A stretch of DNA of 64,000 bases. Origin: a virus. Made by a program: the position numbers and the translations under genes. The notes beneath the pieces are model-generated. The model was not told the origin of the DNA and searched no databases. It was given only the letters and a program-made list of their open reading frames with translations. Shown here one piece after another: positions 8,615 to 17,777 of this stretch (the stretch's first letter is position 1; each line of letters starts with the position of its first letter). The stretch is taken from the IMG/VR virus record IMGVR_UViG_3300042375_000862, positions 62,001 to 126,000 of that record; one strand, 5' to 3'.

Positions 8615-10063
8615 ATGTCAGAAGAATTGTCAAATTGGAGAGATGAACATTTAAATAAGATAAGTTGTAGTTTTTGTGCGGCAAAATGGTTAAATGTTAG
8701 TTTACATTTAGGTCATGGGTTTACAAATTCATGTCACCTACCATTACCACATCCAATAGATGTTGAAGCAATTAAAACCAACCCTGCGGCATTACATAAT
8801 ACTGATTTCAAAAAAGAAATTCGTAAAATGATGTTAGAGGGTGTTAAACCGGCTGAATGTTCTTATTGTTGGAAAATTGAGGATATCGGTAGAAATAATA
8901 TTTCAGATAGAGTATATAAGAGTCAAATATATAGTTCAGAAGATATTGCGGCATTAAAAGAACTACCTTGGGATGCGGACATTGTACCACAAACTATTGA
9001 GGTATCATTTGATAGAACTTGTAATTTTGCTTGTTCATATTGTAATTCGGGATACTCAACAACATGGGGTAAAGACATAAAAGATAACGGTCCATATCAG
9101 AAATTCAAAACAACAAGTGCGGGGGCATATTATGCTGACGGATCTTGGTCAGAGATTTATGGTAAGTACAATGAGAATAATCCATATGTGGATGCCTTTT
9201 TAAAATGGTGGCCTGAGTTATCACAAAAATTAATGGAAATACGTGTAACTGGTGGGGAACCATCACAATCTCGTAATTTCTGGCAGTTTATGGATACAAT
9301 GAAACAATACCCATCCCCTAATTTACGACTTGCAGTCAATTCTAACCTAGGTCTTAATGAAATGACTGTGAATAGGTTAATTAGTATATCTCACGAATTA
9401 GACATCAAAGAGTTTGATTTATACACAAGTTGTGAGGCTTATGGTGCACAAGCAGAATATATTAGAGATGGTTTAAATTATGAACTATGGAGAAGTAATT
9501 TAGTTAAAGTAATTGAGAGTGCTAAAATTAGACAAGTTGTTATTATGATGACAATTAATAGTTTGTGTTTATTTAGTATTACCGAATTTTTAGATGATAT
9601 GTTGAAATTAAAAGAAAAATACGGAACACATAAACCAATTGTAGATTTTAACATATTAAGATGGCCAGCATTTATGTCACCACTTACATTACCAGATGAC
9701 GTCAAACATGATTTACATGGTAAGTTATCAATGTGGTGGAGAAAACATAAAAAAAATCCATTAATTAATATGAATGAAGGGGCTCAAATTCAAAGATTAA
9801 TTGATTACATTGAAGTTGTTAATAGAGGTCATAACACAAGTGAAATGGACATGTCAATGCAATATCACGATTTTAAGAGTTTTTATGTTCAATATGATAT
9901 TCGTAGAAATAAGAATTTTGTCGCAACATTTCCTGAGTTGGAAGATTGGTATAATTCATTGGTGGTTGACAATACAATTGGTGATGTTAAAGTTACTGAC
10001 GGTAGAATAACACATTTTGAACCTGGTGTTTATATTTCGGATAAAGAAAATTATAATAAGTAG
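8615..10063 (+). CDS. Radical SAM protein with N-terminal Cys-rich domain (twitch-type)
   Basis: A 482-residue homolog of the C-terminal half of the gene at 5044, without LamG modules. The N-terminal region has CSFC (residues 18-21), SCHLP and ECSYCW. The radical SAM motif CNFACSYC is C136, C140, C143, and VTGGEP is near 212. The acceptor is not known. Its closest relative in the window is the LamG fusion upstream, which suggests the pair act on related substrates. It is preceded by a 48-base gap with a promoter-like motif, so it may begin a new transcript. Confidence 0.78.
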   Translation: MSEELSNWRDEHLNKISCSFCAAKWLNVSLHLGHGFTNSCHLPLPHPIDVEAIKTNPAALHNTDFKKEIRKMMLEGVKPAECSYCWKIEDIGRNNISDRVYKSQIYSSEDIAALKELPWDADIVPQTIEVSFDRTCNFACSYCNSGYSTTWGKDIKDNGPYQKFKTTSAGAYYADGSWSEIYGKYNENNPYVDAFLKWWPELSQKLMEIRVTGGEPSQSRNFWQFMDTMKQYPSPNLRLAVNSNLGLNEMTVNRLISISHELDIKEFDLYTSCEAYGAQAEYIRDGLNYELWRSNLVKVIESAKIRQVVIMMTINSLCLFSITEFLDDMLKLKEKYGTHKPIVDFNILRWPAFMSPLTLPDDVKHDLHGKLSMWWRKHKKNPLINMNEGAQIQRLIDYIEVVNRGHNTSEMDMSMQYHDFKSFYVQYDIRRNKNFVATFPELEDWYNSLVVDNTIGDVKVTDGRITHFEPGVYISDKENYNK

Positions 10064-10069
10064 CCTATA

Positions 10070-10834
10070 ATGAAAAAAATATTGGGTATTTGTGGTGATA
10101 GTTTTATGGCGTCAATTTCTAAAGACGATAATAATTTAGAAAATGGACATGGAAAACATTTTACAGATATTCTTAAAGAAATGTTAGGTTGTGAAATTAT
10201 GACATACGCGAAGGGAGGTGTCAGTAATCAATGTATAAGATTACAGATTGATGAAGTTATAAAACATAACCCCCATCATATTATTATTGGTACAACTAGT
10301 CCTGATAGAATTGAAATACCCTTAAATGATTTAAAAGTAAATAATTACTTTGAAAAATGGAAAAATCATTATTTTAAATCTAATAACGGATTATCGAATA
10401 TTTCATATAAAAATAGTTTAGAAGAGAGCGGTAAAAATATAATATTTAACAACAGTACCCCAACCATGTTAAGTAACTCAATTAATAATATATTATATGA
10501 GAATATTGTAAACGAAGAGATGAAAAAAATTGTAAATAATTATTTTCAATTTCTTTACGACATGGAATGGAAAAAACAACAAGATACGTGGATAATTTCA
10601 GAAGGTGCGTATAAATTATTATCAAATAATATTGATTTTCATTTAATAACACCTATATTAGATGATAAATATTTTTATTTTTGTAAAGATAATGTTATTA
10701 AAAATTTAGATGAACTAAATCCATGGACATATTATAATGAGAATAAAGAAACCAAAAATCCATTTCACGTATCAAATGAGGATAGTGAAATTTTAGCTAA
10801 TAAATGGTTTGATTTATTAAAAGATAAATTTTAA
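10070..10834 (+). CDS. SGNH-hydrolase-like protein (copy 1 of 8)
   Basis: A 254-residue protein with block I GICGDSF (nucleophile candidate S11), a Gly-containing block KGGVSNQ and IIIGTTSPDR. SGNH/GDSL enzymes often remove or add acyl groups on sugars. A C-terminal DxxH motif is not clear (FHVSNEDSE), so catalysis is uncertain. No signal peptide is seen, so it acts in the cytoplasm or as a virion part. Confidence 0.5.
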   Translation: MKKILGICGDSFMASISKDDNNLENGHGKHFTDILKEMLGCEIMTYAKGGVSNQCIRLQIDEVIKHNPHHIIIGTTSPDRIEIPLNDLKVNNYFEKWKNHYFKSNNGLSNISYKNSLEESGKNIIFNNSTPTMLSNSINNILYENIVNEEMKKIVNNYFQFLYDMEWKKQQDTWIISEGAYKLLSNNIDFHLITPILDDKYFYFCKDNVIKNLDELNPWTYYNENKETKNPFHVSNEDSEILANKWFDLLKDKF

Positions 10835-10837
10835 AAT

Positions 10838-11938
10838 ATGATATACAAAAGAACATTAAGATGGTCAGAACCATACGGTGGTTGGGAAAATAATGATACT
10901 GGTTTATGTAATAGAATATTTCATTGGGAAGTGGCCTATGATATAAATAGACGTAATGATTGTGAATTCAGAATTATGTTAGATAAAACTGATTGGCCTG
11001 AACTCACCTTAATAAGTTTACCAGAAACCTCAACATTTATTTCATATGAGTATGATAAAAGGGTTAAAGATTTAAATTTTTTAACGGTTTTAGATGTTGA
11101 AAATTTTAATGTAAGATTATCGTCAAAAATAGATAAAGATAAGTTAAGGTTAATATATGATGATGGGAAATCATTGTCAGATGATGACCATTGGTACTGT
11201 GATTTTGGTTATCAACATATTCATTCATTATATAAAAGAACATTAAAGGAAAGGCCGTTGAAATATGTTAGGTTGAAAGATCAATTTATTGAAGATTTAC
11301 TTAGAAGAAATACTTATGATGTTGTAGGTATTCATATTAGAAGAAATAGTGGAGTGAATTGTTCCGAGGAAGATATTTTTAATTTACCTGTTGAAATAAG
11401 AAAAGATTTTTCAAAAATGAAAAATATAAAACCAAAGGTAAATAAATATTATGACTTTGTCGAAGATGAAAAATACTTCAATATTATTGATAATATTCTT
11501 AAAATTAATCCAGACCAAAAATTTTATTTAAGTACAGATTTACCATATGAATTTTTCTCATATTATAAAGATAAATATGGTGACTCTATTATAACCAGAT
11601 TCGATATTGTCCCAATAATAAAAGAGTATTTATTAAATTCGGAAATGAATATTAATGATTTAATTAGAGGAAATGTTATTGAAAATATCGTTGATTTATT
11701 TTCATTAAGTTATTGTAAATTTTTAATTAAATCAGACCAATCAACATGGAGCGAATTTGCAGAGTATTATAGAAATCAACCGGCAGTCTCTGTAAATGAT
11801 GACTGGGAAACAAAAATAAAAGATAAATTTCTCAATCCAAATTGGCTACAACCAGACGGTTATTATTTTGGGCATGAAAATTTAGATTACAGAACTTTAT
11901 CAAAATTAATTCCTGATAATCTTAAAGATGGATTTTAA
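10838..11938 (+). CDS. Fucosyltransferase-like protein (GT11/GT23/O-FucT superfamily)
   Basis: A 366-residue protein. VVGIHIRRN (H166, R168, R169) matches the HxRR donor-binding motif of alpha-1,2/alpha-1,6 fucosyltransferases and POFUT-like enzymes. A later helix, DLFSLSYCKFLIKSDQSTWS, matches the C-terminal pattern in which the GDP-sugar pocket is completed. The family uses GDP-fucose. The window also encodes a GDP-mannose 4,6-dehydratase (33709) that could feed a related GDP-deoxysugar. Overlaps the next gene by 11 bases. Confidence 0.6.
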   Translation: MIYKRTLRWSEPYGGWENNDTGLCNRIFHWEVAYDINRRNDCEFRIMLDKTDWPELTLISLPETSTFISYEYDKRVKDLNFLTVLDVENFNVRLSSKIDKDKLRLIYDDGKSLSDDDHWYCDFGYQHIHSLYKRTLKERPLKYVRLKDQFIEDLLRRNTYDVVGIHIRRNSGVNCSEEDIFNLPVEIRKDFSKMKNIKPKVNKYYDFVEDEKYFNIIDNILKINPDQKFYLSTDLPYEFFSYYKDKYGDSIITRFDIVPIIKEYLLNSEMNINDLIRGNVIENIVDLFSLSYCKFLIKSDQSTWSEFAEYYRNQPAVSVNDDWETKIKDKFLNPNWLQPDGYYFGHENLDYRTLSKLIPDNLKDGF

Positions 11939-12530
11939 CACTGTAATAGAATTTGAAAAAAAAATTGCGGAGTTCTTCGGATCTCCGTTTGCCGTTGCGG
12001 TCGATAGTTGTACACATGGAATTGAATTATGTTTACGTTATAATAATGTAAAATCAATTAATGTTCCTAAACAAACTTACATCTCAATTCCGTTTTTAGC
12101 TAAAAAATTAAATTTAGGATTAGAATGGAGAACTCAAAATTGGAAAGATTTTTATTATCTTTCATATAGTGTTATCGATGCCGCAGTTTTATGGAAACCA
12201 AATAGTTATATTCCTAAAACTTTCATGTCAATTAGTTTTCAATATCAAAAACATTTATCATTGGGAAGAGGTGGCATGATATTAACCGACAATCAAGAAG
12301 CTGCTATTAAATTAAAAAAAATGTCATATGACGGTAGATTACCAAATATACCGTGGAAAGAACAAAATATAGATATGGTTGGATATCATTATTATATGAC
12401 ACCTGAAATTGCGGAAGAAGGTTTAACTAAATTACCAACAGCAATATTAAATAAACCAAAAGAATGGACAATTAATGATTGGCCAGATTTGACAAAATTA
12501 GAAATTTTTAGAAAAAATGATATCAGTTAA
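11928..12530 (+). CDS. Miniature DegT/DnrJ/EryC1-like aminotransferase
   Basis: Only 200 residues, against about 380 for normal sugar aminotransferases of this fold. FGSPFAVAVDSCTHGIEL matches the PLP-phosphate-binding start. SFQYQKHLSLGRGGM places K108 where the Schiff-base Lys should be, with the G.GG motif at the right spacing. Much of the large domain and the usual C-terminal domain are missing. It overlaps the amidinotransferase gene by 14 bases, suggesting that its amine product may be the amidino acceptor. Activity of such a short form is uncertain. Confidence 0.6.
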   Translation: MDFNTVIEFEKKIAEFFGSPFAVAVDSCTHGIELCLRYNNVKSINVPKQTYISIPFLAKKLNLGLEWRTQNWKDFYYLSYSVIDAAVLWKPNSYIPKTFMSISFQYQKHLSLGRGGMILTDNQEAAIKLKKMSYDGRLPNIPWKEQNIDMVGYHYYMTPEIAEEGLTKLPTAILNKPKEWTINDWPDLTKLEIFRKNDIS

Positions 12531-13527
12531 TAATGAATGGGGTAAATTAAAGGAGGTGTTTGTAGGTACAATCGACAACGCTAATATGCCAAAACATGGT
12601 ATAGATTTACATGCAATTAATTATGCCGATAAAGACAGAATCCCATATATAGAACAAGGTAATTTTGACGATAAGGTGTATGAAGAAACATATGAGGATT
12701 TAGAAAATTTAGTAAAAGTATTAAAAGACCTTGATATTAAAGTTAGAAGACCCGAAGTTATTAATACTGAAAATGTAATAAGTAATGGTTTTTGGAAAAC
12801 AGACCAATATTACACTTTCTGTCCAAGAGATACTGTTACAGTTATTGGAAATACAATATTGGAAGCCCCTATGACATTAAGGTCAAGACAATATGAAACA
12901 TATTGTTTTAGAAATCAATTTATTGAATACATGAACGAAGGGGCAAAGTGGATATCCGCACCAAAACCAATCTTGAATGATGACAGTTACCAAAGAGATG
13001 ATTTATCTAAATTAACATTAACCGAGAGAGAACCTGTGTTTGATGCTGCTAATATTTTGAGGTCAAATAAAGATATTTTATATCTTGTTAGTAATACTGG
13101 TAACAAGTTAGGTGGAAAATGGTTACAAAACCTATTAGGAGACCAATACAAGGTACATATCCTTGAAAACATGTATTCATATAGCCACTTGGATTCAACC
13201 ATCGCATTACTCCGTGAGGGTCTTTGTTTGTTAAATCCAGAAAGAGTAAATGAAAATAATATGCCTGAGATGTTAAAATCTTGGGATAAAATATGGTCAC
13301 CACCAATGGTGGACATCGGTTACCATAAAGTTGAACGAGCTTCAGTATGGGTTGGTATTAATTTGTTATCAATAGATGAAAATACAGTTATTGTGGACAA
13401 TAGACAAACTGAACTGATTAAAGAATTAAAAAAATACAATATTGAGGCATTGGATTGTAAATTAAGACATTCAAGAACGCTTGGAGGGTCTTTTCATTGT
13501 GTCACGGCCGATATGATAAGAGAATAA
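12517..13527 (+). CDS. Amidinotransferase (glycine/inosamine-phosphate amidinotransferase family)
   Basis: A 336-residue protein with the catalytic layout of the AGAT/StrB family: Asp in FDAANILR (D176), His in SHLDST (H224) and Cys in GGSFHCVTAD (C328). Spacings of 48 and 104 residues closely match human AGAT D254, H303, C407. APMTLRSRQYE is also typical. The reaction moves an amidino group from arginine to an amine, through a Cys adduct. Setting (aminotransferase upstream, SDR downstream) suggests a guanidino-sugar rather than guanidinoacetate; this is inference. All key residues are present. Confidence 0.82.
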   Translation: MISVNNEWGKLKEVFVGTIDNANMPKHGIDLHAINYADKDRIPYIEQGNFDDKVYEETYEDLENLVKVLKDLDIKVRRPEVINTENVISNGFWKTDQYYTFCPRDTVTVIGNTILEAPMTLRSRQYETYCFRNQFIEYMNEGAKWISAPKPILNDDSYQRDDLSKLTLTEREPVFDAANILRSNKDILYLVSNTGNKLGGKWLQNLLGDQYKVHILENMYSYSHLDSTIALLREGLCLLNPERVNENNMPEMLKSWDKIWSPPMVDIGYHKVERASVWVGINLLSIDENTVIVDNRQTELIKELKKYNIEALDCKLRHSRTLGGSFHCVTADMIRE

Positions 13528-13528
13528 T

Positions 13529-14440
13529 ATGAATATTTTACTAATAGGAGGAGGAGGTTATTTAGGTATACCATTATCTAAGAAACTAACAAAAAAAGGG
13601 CACAATGTAGTCGTATTTGATAAGTTCAAATATAATACACAAGATTTAATAGAATGTAAAAAAATACACGGAGACGTAGGTGGAATAACACTTAGATCTG
13701 ATTTTCATTACCCATCTTTTGATATGATATTTTATTTATCACAACCTAGATTAAATGAATTAGATACAGAAAAACAAGTTGAAACTGAAGTTAGTTATTT
13801 TAATACATTCATAAACTCATTTAATTGGTCTGGGATATATAGAACACCCAAGGTATATTTTATTAGTAGTTGTAGTGTCTACGGTAAGACGGAAGACATT
13901 GTAAATGAAAATTCAGAGGTTATACCAACGTCACTCTATTCAAAAATGAAAATAGAGTGTGAGAAAATTATTACCGAAAATAAAAATTCAAATTTTAAAA
14001 TATTAAGATTATCAACACTTTACGGTAATTTTGATTATAATACATCTGCCACTAAAATATGGAGAAATGACGTTTTTATTAATAATATAATAAATGATGT
14101 AATTGACAAAAAACCAATTGAAATATACGACCCTTTAGCTAAAAGACCACATTTACATGTTATTGATTGTGTTAAAATTATAACCACTTTAGTAAACATA
14201 CAATTTAACGAACCAATTTTAAATATTGGAGTCAATGAATTGAATATAAATAAATTAGAACTGATTAATATTATAAAAAAAATAAAATCATTTGAATACT
14301 TTGAAAATTTTACAAATGACAGTAGAGATTATGGAGTTGATTTTAGTTTATTAAAAAAATATGTAGATTTTGAACACATTAACTATGAAGAAGGTATTCG
14401 TAATTATTTCAATATTATGTCTTTTAAATCCCAAAAATAA
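13529..14440 (+). CDS. NAD(P)-dependent sugar epimerase/dehydratase (extended SDR)
   Basis: A 303-residue extended SDR. The N-terminal dinucleotide loop is GGGGYLG. ISSCSVYG supplies the catalytic Ser/Thr region, YSKMK is the YxxxK dyad, and LRLSTLYG follows. A substrate-domain motif RPHLHVIDCV is also seen. It acts on a nucleotide-linked sugar, but which one cannot be told. Starts one base after the amidinotransferase stop and probably belongs to the same aminosugar pathway. Confidence 0.7.
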   Translation: MNILLIGGGGYLGIPLSKKLTKKGHNVVVFDKFKYNTQDLIECKKIHGDVGGITLRSDFHYPSFDMIFYLSQPRLNELDTEKQVETEVSYFNTFINSFNWSGIYRTPKVYFISSCSVYGKTEDIVNENSEVIPTSLYSKMKIECEKIITENKNSNFKILRLSTLYGNFDYNTSATKIWRNDVFINNIINDVIDKKPIEIYDPLAKRPHLHVIDCVKIITTLVNIQFNEPILNIGVNELNINKLELINIIKKIKSFEYFENFTNDSRDYGVDFSLLKKYVDFEHINYEEGIRNYFNIMSFKSQK

Positions 14441-14441
14441 T

Positions 14442-14454
14442 ACTTATATTGAAG
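14442..14454 (+). promoter_or_regulatory. Candidate promoter-like motif (CTTATATT class)
   Basis: ACTTATATTGAAG sits in the 27-base gap before the ATG at 14468. It matches the front half of the CTTATATTAT element found in other gaps. Weak by itself. Confidence 0.25.
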
Positions 14455-14467
14455 AATAACTTGTAAT

Positions 14468-15757
14468 ATGAAATTTATATTTGAAGACGGAAAAAATTTT
14501 TTAAATTTTACCAATTGTGAAGATGTAAACCCATCTGGGATTCGTAGATTTGGTGTGTCCCCATTATTAAATGCAAGTCATTTATTTTACGTATCGAATG
14601 AAATAAACACAACACATACTTTTCACGATAGTAATGAAGATATAAAAAAATATATAATTTCATGTGGGGTAAACCATAGTCCAGAGGATTGGACTGGTTA
14701 TTACGAAAATGTTAAAAGTCTATTCTCACATCTTAATGAAAAATATTTAAGGGATTTACAAAATGAAGACGCTATCCTATTAATTGACCAAAGTTTTGAA
14801 GGATATCAAACAGAATGGTTATGGGATTGGTTTCATAAAGAATGTAGAGAATGGAAAATATCACCAAAACAGGTTGTTTATGTGACTGGTAATATGGTGG
14901 TTGAAGAATTTTACACAAAATGGGCGAATGATAATGAAATCATTGAAAGGATTAAAGTAATTGGATATCCACATTTTGAGTTGGATTTAGGTATAACAGT
15001 TTTACATATGCCACATAGAAATGAAAGTTTACCAACGTGGGAGAATCATATAAAATATAAAACAGATAATATTGATAACATAAAATCATTTGCTTGTCTT
15101 AATAAAAGACTAAGACCACATAGAATATGGTTTTATAAGTATATGTTTGAAGCCGGTATTTTAGATAAAGGTCTCGTTAGTATGAATAAATTTGAAAAAA
15201 GTAATTGGTACTTTGAAGGTAAAACTATAGAACCCGACTATGTTGAAAATTTAACTGAAAACTTACCATTATTAGTTTATGGAAAAAGAAATGATGAAAT
15301 GGACGATAATCATTACATAAGAAGGTTTAATGATCAAATTTGTTTGGATACGTTTGTAACAGTTATTAGTGAAGCACATTGTGGTGATAGTAATAATACA
15401 ATGTTTATTAGTGAAAAAACATATAAAGTAATAGCGTGTAGACAACCGTTTATTATAATGGGTAATAAAGATACCCTAAAAAAATTAAGAGAAACTGGTT
15501 ATCGAACGTTTGATGGATTTATTGACGAAAGTTATGACTCATTACCGACTTTTGAAAGAATGGAAGCAATTGTAGAATCCATAAAAAAAATAATAAACAT
15601 AGAAGATAAATTAAGTTGGTTTAAGTCTATGGAAGAAATTGTAGAACACAATTATAGAACTTTTATGGATAAACTAATAAATAGACCAATTGAATTTCTT
15701 GAGTTAGAAAGATACTCAAATGAAGTTTTTAAAATACCTAAAATAAAATTAATATAA
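14468..15757 (+). CDS. Putative GT-B glycosyltransferase, GT10-like paralog family (type I module)
   Basis: A 429-residue member of a family with seven modules in this window. Shared marks here: ACLNKRLRPHRIWF, then VISEAH....MFISEKTYK (SEK near residue 315), RQPFIIMGN and GYRTFDGFIDESYD. The E..(S/T)EK..K....PF..(M)G layout resembles the donor site of GT10 fucosyltransferases (FENS...TEK....VP..G). That link is my inference; I know no formal family. No transmembrane segment. Stop and next start overlap by one base. Confidence 0.45.
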   Translation: MKFIFEDGKNFLNFTNCEDVNPSGIRRFGVSPLLNASHLFYVSNEINTTHTFHDSNEDIKKYIISCGVNHSPEDWTGYYENVKSLFSHLNEKYLRDLQNEDAILLIDQSFEGYQTEWLWDWFHKECREWKISPKQVVYVTGNMVVEEFYTKWANDNEIIERIKVIGYPHFELDLGITVLHMPHRNESLPTWENHIKYKTDNIDNIKSFACLNKRLRPHRIWFYKYMFEAGILDKGLVSMNKFEKSNWYFEGKTIEPDYVENLTENLPLLVYGKRNDEMDDNHYIRRFNDQICLDTFVTVISEAHCGDSNNTMFISEKTYKVIACRQPFIIMGNKDTLKKLRETGYRTFDGFIDESYDSLPTFERMEAIVESIKKIINIEDKLSWFKSMEEIVEHNYRTFMDKLINRPIEFLELERYSNEVFKIPKIKLI

Positions 15758-16707
15758 TGTATTATTGGCAAGAAAAAAATTTAAAAATTGATAAAAACTC
15801 AAAAATATTAATTGGGTTAGGGGATAGTTTCACCCAAGGGCAGGGAGCTTGCTCAATAGATTTGTGGGAAAAATATGATTGGGACATTAATAAAATGAAT
15901 TTAAATGAGAACGTAGATGTTTTAGAATCCAATTATAAAAATTCATGGGTTAATAAGATTTGTGAAAATTATTTAACTGATTTTACCCCCATAAATTTTG
16001 GCATGTTAGGGAGAGGTAACAGGGCGGCGGCAAATGAATTGTATTTACATCCAGAGTTAAATTTAGAAATGGCAAAAGAAAAAATTGTTGTTTTTATGTT
16101 AAGTGGAAGAGAAAGGTTTGATTTTGTACATAAAGAATATGCTGAACATGTTCATTTTAAAACAATATGGCCTTCAATTAATGATGACAATCCAGAAAAA
16201 GATTTTTTTGGTGGATATTTAAATTATGCACATAGTGATAAATCTTCAGTAATAGAATTATTGTTAAATATATCATTAGTAAAAAATTGGTGTATTGTTA
16301 ATAATGCTAAATTAGTATTAACAAGTGGTTTTGAAAATGATATAAATAGAAAATCATTAATTGATAATATAAAAGGTGTTTCACATGATGATAACACAAT
16401 GTACAGGGAACCAAAAAGAGTTAATGGTTTAGTTGATATAATAGATTGGAATACGTTTTTATACCCAAATGGGAGTTTATGTGTAACTGATTTATTGTTA
16501 TCTTTAGAAAAGAGAGACGATTTATTAGATTTAATATTGAGCATGGATAATTTTAGGAAATTATCTGTTTCAATTGATAAAATAAGTGATTATGGTTATA
16601 TTACAAAATGTTCACACCCATCATATAAAGGTCATGAAGTAATATCGGAAATCATATATAAACACATAATAACAATGGGAGATTCCTTAATACCAAAAAA
16701 TAAATAA
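15757..16707 (+). CDS. SGNH-hydrolase-like protein (copy 2 of 8)
   Basis: A 316-residue protein with ILIGLGDSFTQGQG (S24 as candidate nucleophile), GMLGRGNRAA (Gly/Asn oxyanion block) and VVFMLSGRERFD. The final SHPSYKGHEVISE carries the His, but no Asp three residues before it, so the triad looks incomplete. Translationally coupled to the GT10-like gene upstream (TAATG). The recurrent pairing of a GT10-like and an SGNH gene suggests joint action on one glycan. Confidence 0.55.
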   Translation: MYYWQEKNLKIDKNSKILIGLGDSFTQGQGACSIDLWEKYDWDINKMNLNENVDVLESNYKNSWVNKICENYLTDFTPINFGMLGRGNRAAANELYLHPELNLEMAKEKIVVFMLSGRERFDFVHKEYAEHVHFKTIWPSINDDNPEKDFFGGYLNYAHSDKSSVIELLLNISLVKNWCIVNNAKLVLTSGFENDINRKSLIDNIKGVSHDDNTMYREPKRVNGLVDIIDWNTFLYPNGSLCVTDLLLSLEKRDDLLDLILSMDNFRKLSVSIDKISDYGYITKCSHPSYKGHEVISEIIYKHIITMGDSLIPKNK

Positions 16708-16713
16708 TATAAA

Positions 16714-17154
16714 ATGAAAAACAACGAAAGAAAGTATTTGCCGACTTTGGCAGAATTAGTAGATAGGTTAAGTATATCACAATTAAAGGAAGTTTTTATA
16801 ACTGAACATAAAGAGGAATACTCACAAGAAATAAGAGACATTCAACATGACGTTCAATTATTTTTAAATGAACATCCTAACACTATAAATGCAGAAACCA
16901 TCAGAGCAATAGTTGTTTTAGCACAAACCAATTTACATATTTGGCATAACGAATCTAATTATCGTAAAGGTATAAAAGATGGAAATAATTTAGAATTAAC
17001 ACATGGGTTAAATGGTGTTAGAAATACCGCAAAGAATAAAATACAAGAAGTTGTGGGAGGTAGAAAAGATTATAAACTTGATTGTTTGGCGGCTGAATTT
17101 CAAAATTGGGGAATAAGTTGGAGTAAAACCGACATAACAGAAGAAGAAGGTTAA
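16714..17154 (+). CDS. Hypothetical phage protein, 146 residues
   Basis: An uncharacterised soluble, mostly helical protein (YLPTLAELVDRLSISQLKEV near the start, then HIWHNESNYRKG and GLNGVRNTAK). Proteins of this type recur in marine phage genomes as far as I recall, but I know no function. No membrane segment or catalytic motif. It lies between an SGNH gene and a 2OG oxygenase gene with 6-10 base spacers. Confidence 0.55.
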   Translation: MKNNERKYLPTLAELVDRLSISQLKEVFITEHKEEYSQEIRDIQHDVQLFLNEHPNTINAETIRAIVVLAQTNLHIWHNESNYRKGIKDGNNLELTHGLNGVRNTAKNKIQEVVGGRKDYKLDCLAAEFQNWGISWSKTDITEEEG

Positions 17155-17164
17155 ATGTAATTTT

Positions 17165-17776
17165 ATGTACACTAAAAACAAAAGCGATTTATTGGAAATT
17201 GGTTACACAGTAATTGACAATTTTTTACCGACCGATGTTGCAAAAAAAATACATGATTTATTCGTAAATGAACAAACATGGGAACTTAAACATCAAGTAA
17301 GAGAAAATCACTTTGAGCACGTTTTTAAAACCGAATCACCTTACTTACCTAAAGGAGACGAAATATACTCAACAAGATATAGTAGGTCCGTTACATTAGA
17401 ACAAAACGAAGATATTAAAAATACGTACAATGAATTTTTTGTACCGATGTTAAAGGAAGTATCACCATTTGAATTGAATGAATTTGACATTAGATGTCAC
17501 AAATCAGATAAAGGAGATTACTTCAGAACACACATTGATGATTATGGTGGACACATTAATTTAATATACTATGTAAATGAAAAATGGATGTGGGATTGGG
17601 GAGGAATACTAAACGTTGTTGATGATAAAGATTTTGAATTTAATAAACAAGTTCTACCTAAATTCAATAGGGTTACATTACTAAATAATAAAGTTTTTAG
17701 ATCACCTCACTTTGTTAGTTCAGTTGAGGAGTATGCACAATTTCCAAGATACTCAATTGTATCATTTAATAAGTAA
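17165..17776 (+). CDS. 2-oxoglutarate/Fe(II) dioxygenase (prolyl-4-hydroxylase-like)
   Basis: A 203-residue protein of the double-stranded beta-helix fold. H123 and D125 (THIDDYGGHINLIYYVN) form the HxD half of the iron triad, H182 (RSPHFV) is the distal His, and R195 (FPRYS) would bind the 2OG carboxylate. Such enzymes hydroxylate protein side chains, sugars or small molecules. It is separate from the group of five at 41736-45632. The start is ATG at 17165. Confidence 0.75.
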   Translation: MYTKNKSDLLEIGYTVIDNFLPTDVAKKIHDLFVNEQTWELKHQVRENHFEHVFKTESPYLPKGDEIYSTRYSRSVTLEQNEDIKNTYNEFFVPMLKEVSPFELNEFDIRCHKSDKGDYFRTHIDDYGGHINLIYYVNEKWMWDWGGILNVVDDKDFEFNKQVLPKFNRVTLLNNKVFRSPHFVSSVEEYAQFPRYSIVSFNK

Positions 17777-17777
17777 T

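Noticed and set aside
17712-17777. Upstream in-frame start for the SGNH gene at 17778
   Set aside because: It would overlap the oxygenase by 65 bases and add residues with no SGNH likeness; ATG 17778 begins just before the GDSW block.
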